A stretch of 49,193 nucleotides of DNA from a virus. The notes under the pieces are model-generated. The model was given only the letters and a program-made list of their open reading frames with translations. It did not search any database and was not told the origin of the DNA. The stretch spans positions 1-49,193 of IMG/VR virus record IMGVR_UViG_3300031251_000032. One strand, 5' to 3'. The first letter of the stretch is position 1, and the number at the start of each line of letters is the position of its first letter. A program made the position numbers and the translations under genes. Below are positions 48,873-49,193 of the stretch, in pieces.

Positions 48873-48936
48873 TGATTATTTTATTGGGTATTATACATGA
48901 AATCTGAAAATAACAACCTAATTGATCGTAGTAGGC

Positions 48937-48973
48937 AAAAAAAAGGACCGGAATTGCTCCAGTCCCCTTTTTT
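48937..48973. terminator. bidirectional terminator
   Basis: GGAC-C-GGA-ATTGC-TCC-A-GTCC (48945-48965) is a symmetrical stem with one mismatch, flanked by T-runs in both directions (eight A at 48937-48944, six T at 48968-48973). It ends transcription of the gene at the right edge before the HNH island. Confidence 0.75.
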
Positions 48974-49008
48974 AATGATTTAATACTTGACTACTAAACC
49001 GAGGTGTG

Positions 49009-49193
49009 TTATCCTAAGTATATATTGCAATTAAAACCCGGAGCCCTGCAACCTAGCTGGGCATAGTATCCAATACGTACTTCTACGCTATCGGCGCTGC
49101 TATCTCTCAGCATTTTAAGACCATCAGTATCCAGAATCTTTGGACATTTTCCAAGGCTATATAGTTTCCAATATTGCATAGAAAGCATAAAAG
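49009..49193 (-). CDS. C-terminus of an incomplete virion protein, possibly major capsid
   Basis: About 61 residues are visible, open to the window edge: SMQYWKLYSLGKCPKILDTD, MLRDSSADSVEVRIGYYAQL and GCRAPGFNCNIYLG. It precedes a terminator and then the virion paralogues and the connector, so the major capsid protein is the leading guess. This rests on position and general look, not on a clear motif. Confidence 0.55.
   Translation of the reverse strand, partial: FMLSMQYWKLYSLGKCPKILDTDGLKMLRDSSADSVEVRIGYYAQLGCRAPGFNCNIYLG

Noticed and set aside
1-49193. The window as a circular genome closed at its ends
   Set aside because: Joining the ends puts the two cut genes out of frame with an early stop, and large terminase, portal and most of the capsid gene are missing, so it is an internal segment.

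Overview
The window reads as part of an AT-rich tailed bacteriophage genome (Caudoviricetes). The structural set looks podovirus-like: a head-tail connector, a roughly 1000-residue hub-like protein, three very large low-complexity proteins in the position of ejection proteins, then a bank of fibre-like proteins, with no sheath or tube gene seen. It is an excerpt, not a closed genome: coding regions are cut at both edges, and I see no large terminase, portal or complete capsid gene. The host is unknown. Lipoprotein signals, an SbmA/BacA-like protein and lytic enzymes suggest a Gram-negative host. The collagen-like lipoprotein resembles surface proteins I associate with Bdellovibrio-type bacteria, but that is a weak inference.

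Layout. (1) 1-3830, minus strand: a compact late operon with an HNH endonuclease, an HTH protein, small proteins, a GNAT acetyltransferase, an HExxH protein, a ClpP-like protease with a signal-like N-terminus, and a cut gene at the edge. A strong sigma70-type promoter lies at 3314-3342. (2) 3831-4335: a gene-free divergent control region with 10-bp-spaced TTGGTAGG repeats. (3) 4336-25455, plus strand: the early/middle region. It begins with a secreted lytic transglycosylase and many tiny genes. A second gene-free gap (6801-7285) carries a large inverted repeat and a near-consensus promoter. Then come zinc ribbons, an HExxH protein, a HAD phosphatase, an M15 peptidase, a collagen-like lipoprotein, two adjacent PQ-loop (SemiSWEET-like) genes (one with an in-frame TGA), a primase-helicase and an SbmA/BacA-like membrane protein. 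Further along are a DUF5664 nucleotide enzyme, a RecE-like exonuclease, an SSB-like protein, an HNH enzyme, a third PQ-loop protein, a family A DNA polymerase split by an intein, and a lipoprotein-holin-nuclease cassette. (4) 25337-49193, minus strand: the late structural region, read from right to left. It runs from a cut gene at the right edge (possibly the capsid protein) through an HNH island, two paralogous virion proteins (one carrying an ice-binding-like DUF3494 domain), connector, hub, ejection-type proteins and five fibre-like proteins, to a membrane coiled-coil protein and a RusA-like resolvase that converges with the early region.

How it fits together. The early strand supplies replication (helicase-primase, PolA), recombination (RecE-like nuclease, SSB-like protein; RusA from the opposite strand), nucleotide handling (DUF5664, HAD), membrane transport proteins and lysis proteins. 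The late strand makes the particle. Most genes overlap by 1-11 bp or are a few bases apart with AAGGAG-type ribosome sites, so translational coupling is likely. Selfish DNA is common: three HNH genes, one HNH gene relic, and a LAGLIDADG intein in the polymerase active site. The least ordinary features are the DUF3494 insertion in a virion-protein paralogue, the set of PQ-loop genes plus the SbmA-like protein, and the TGA at a Trp position in one PQ-loop gene.
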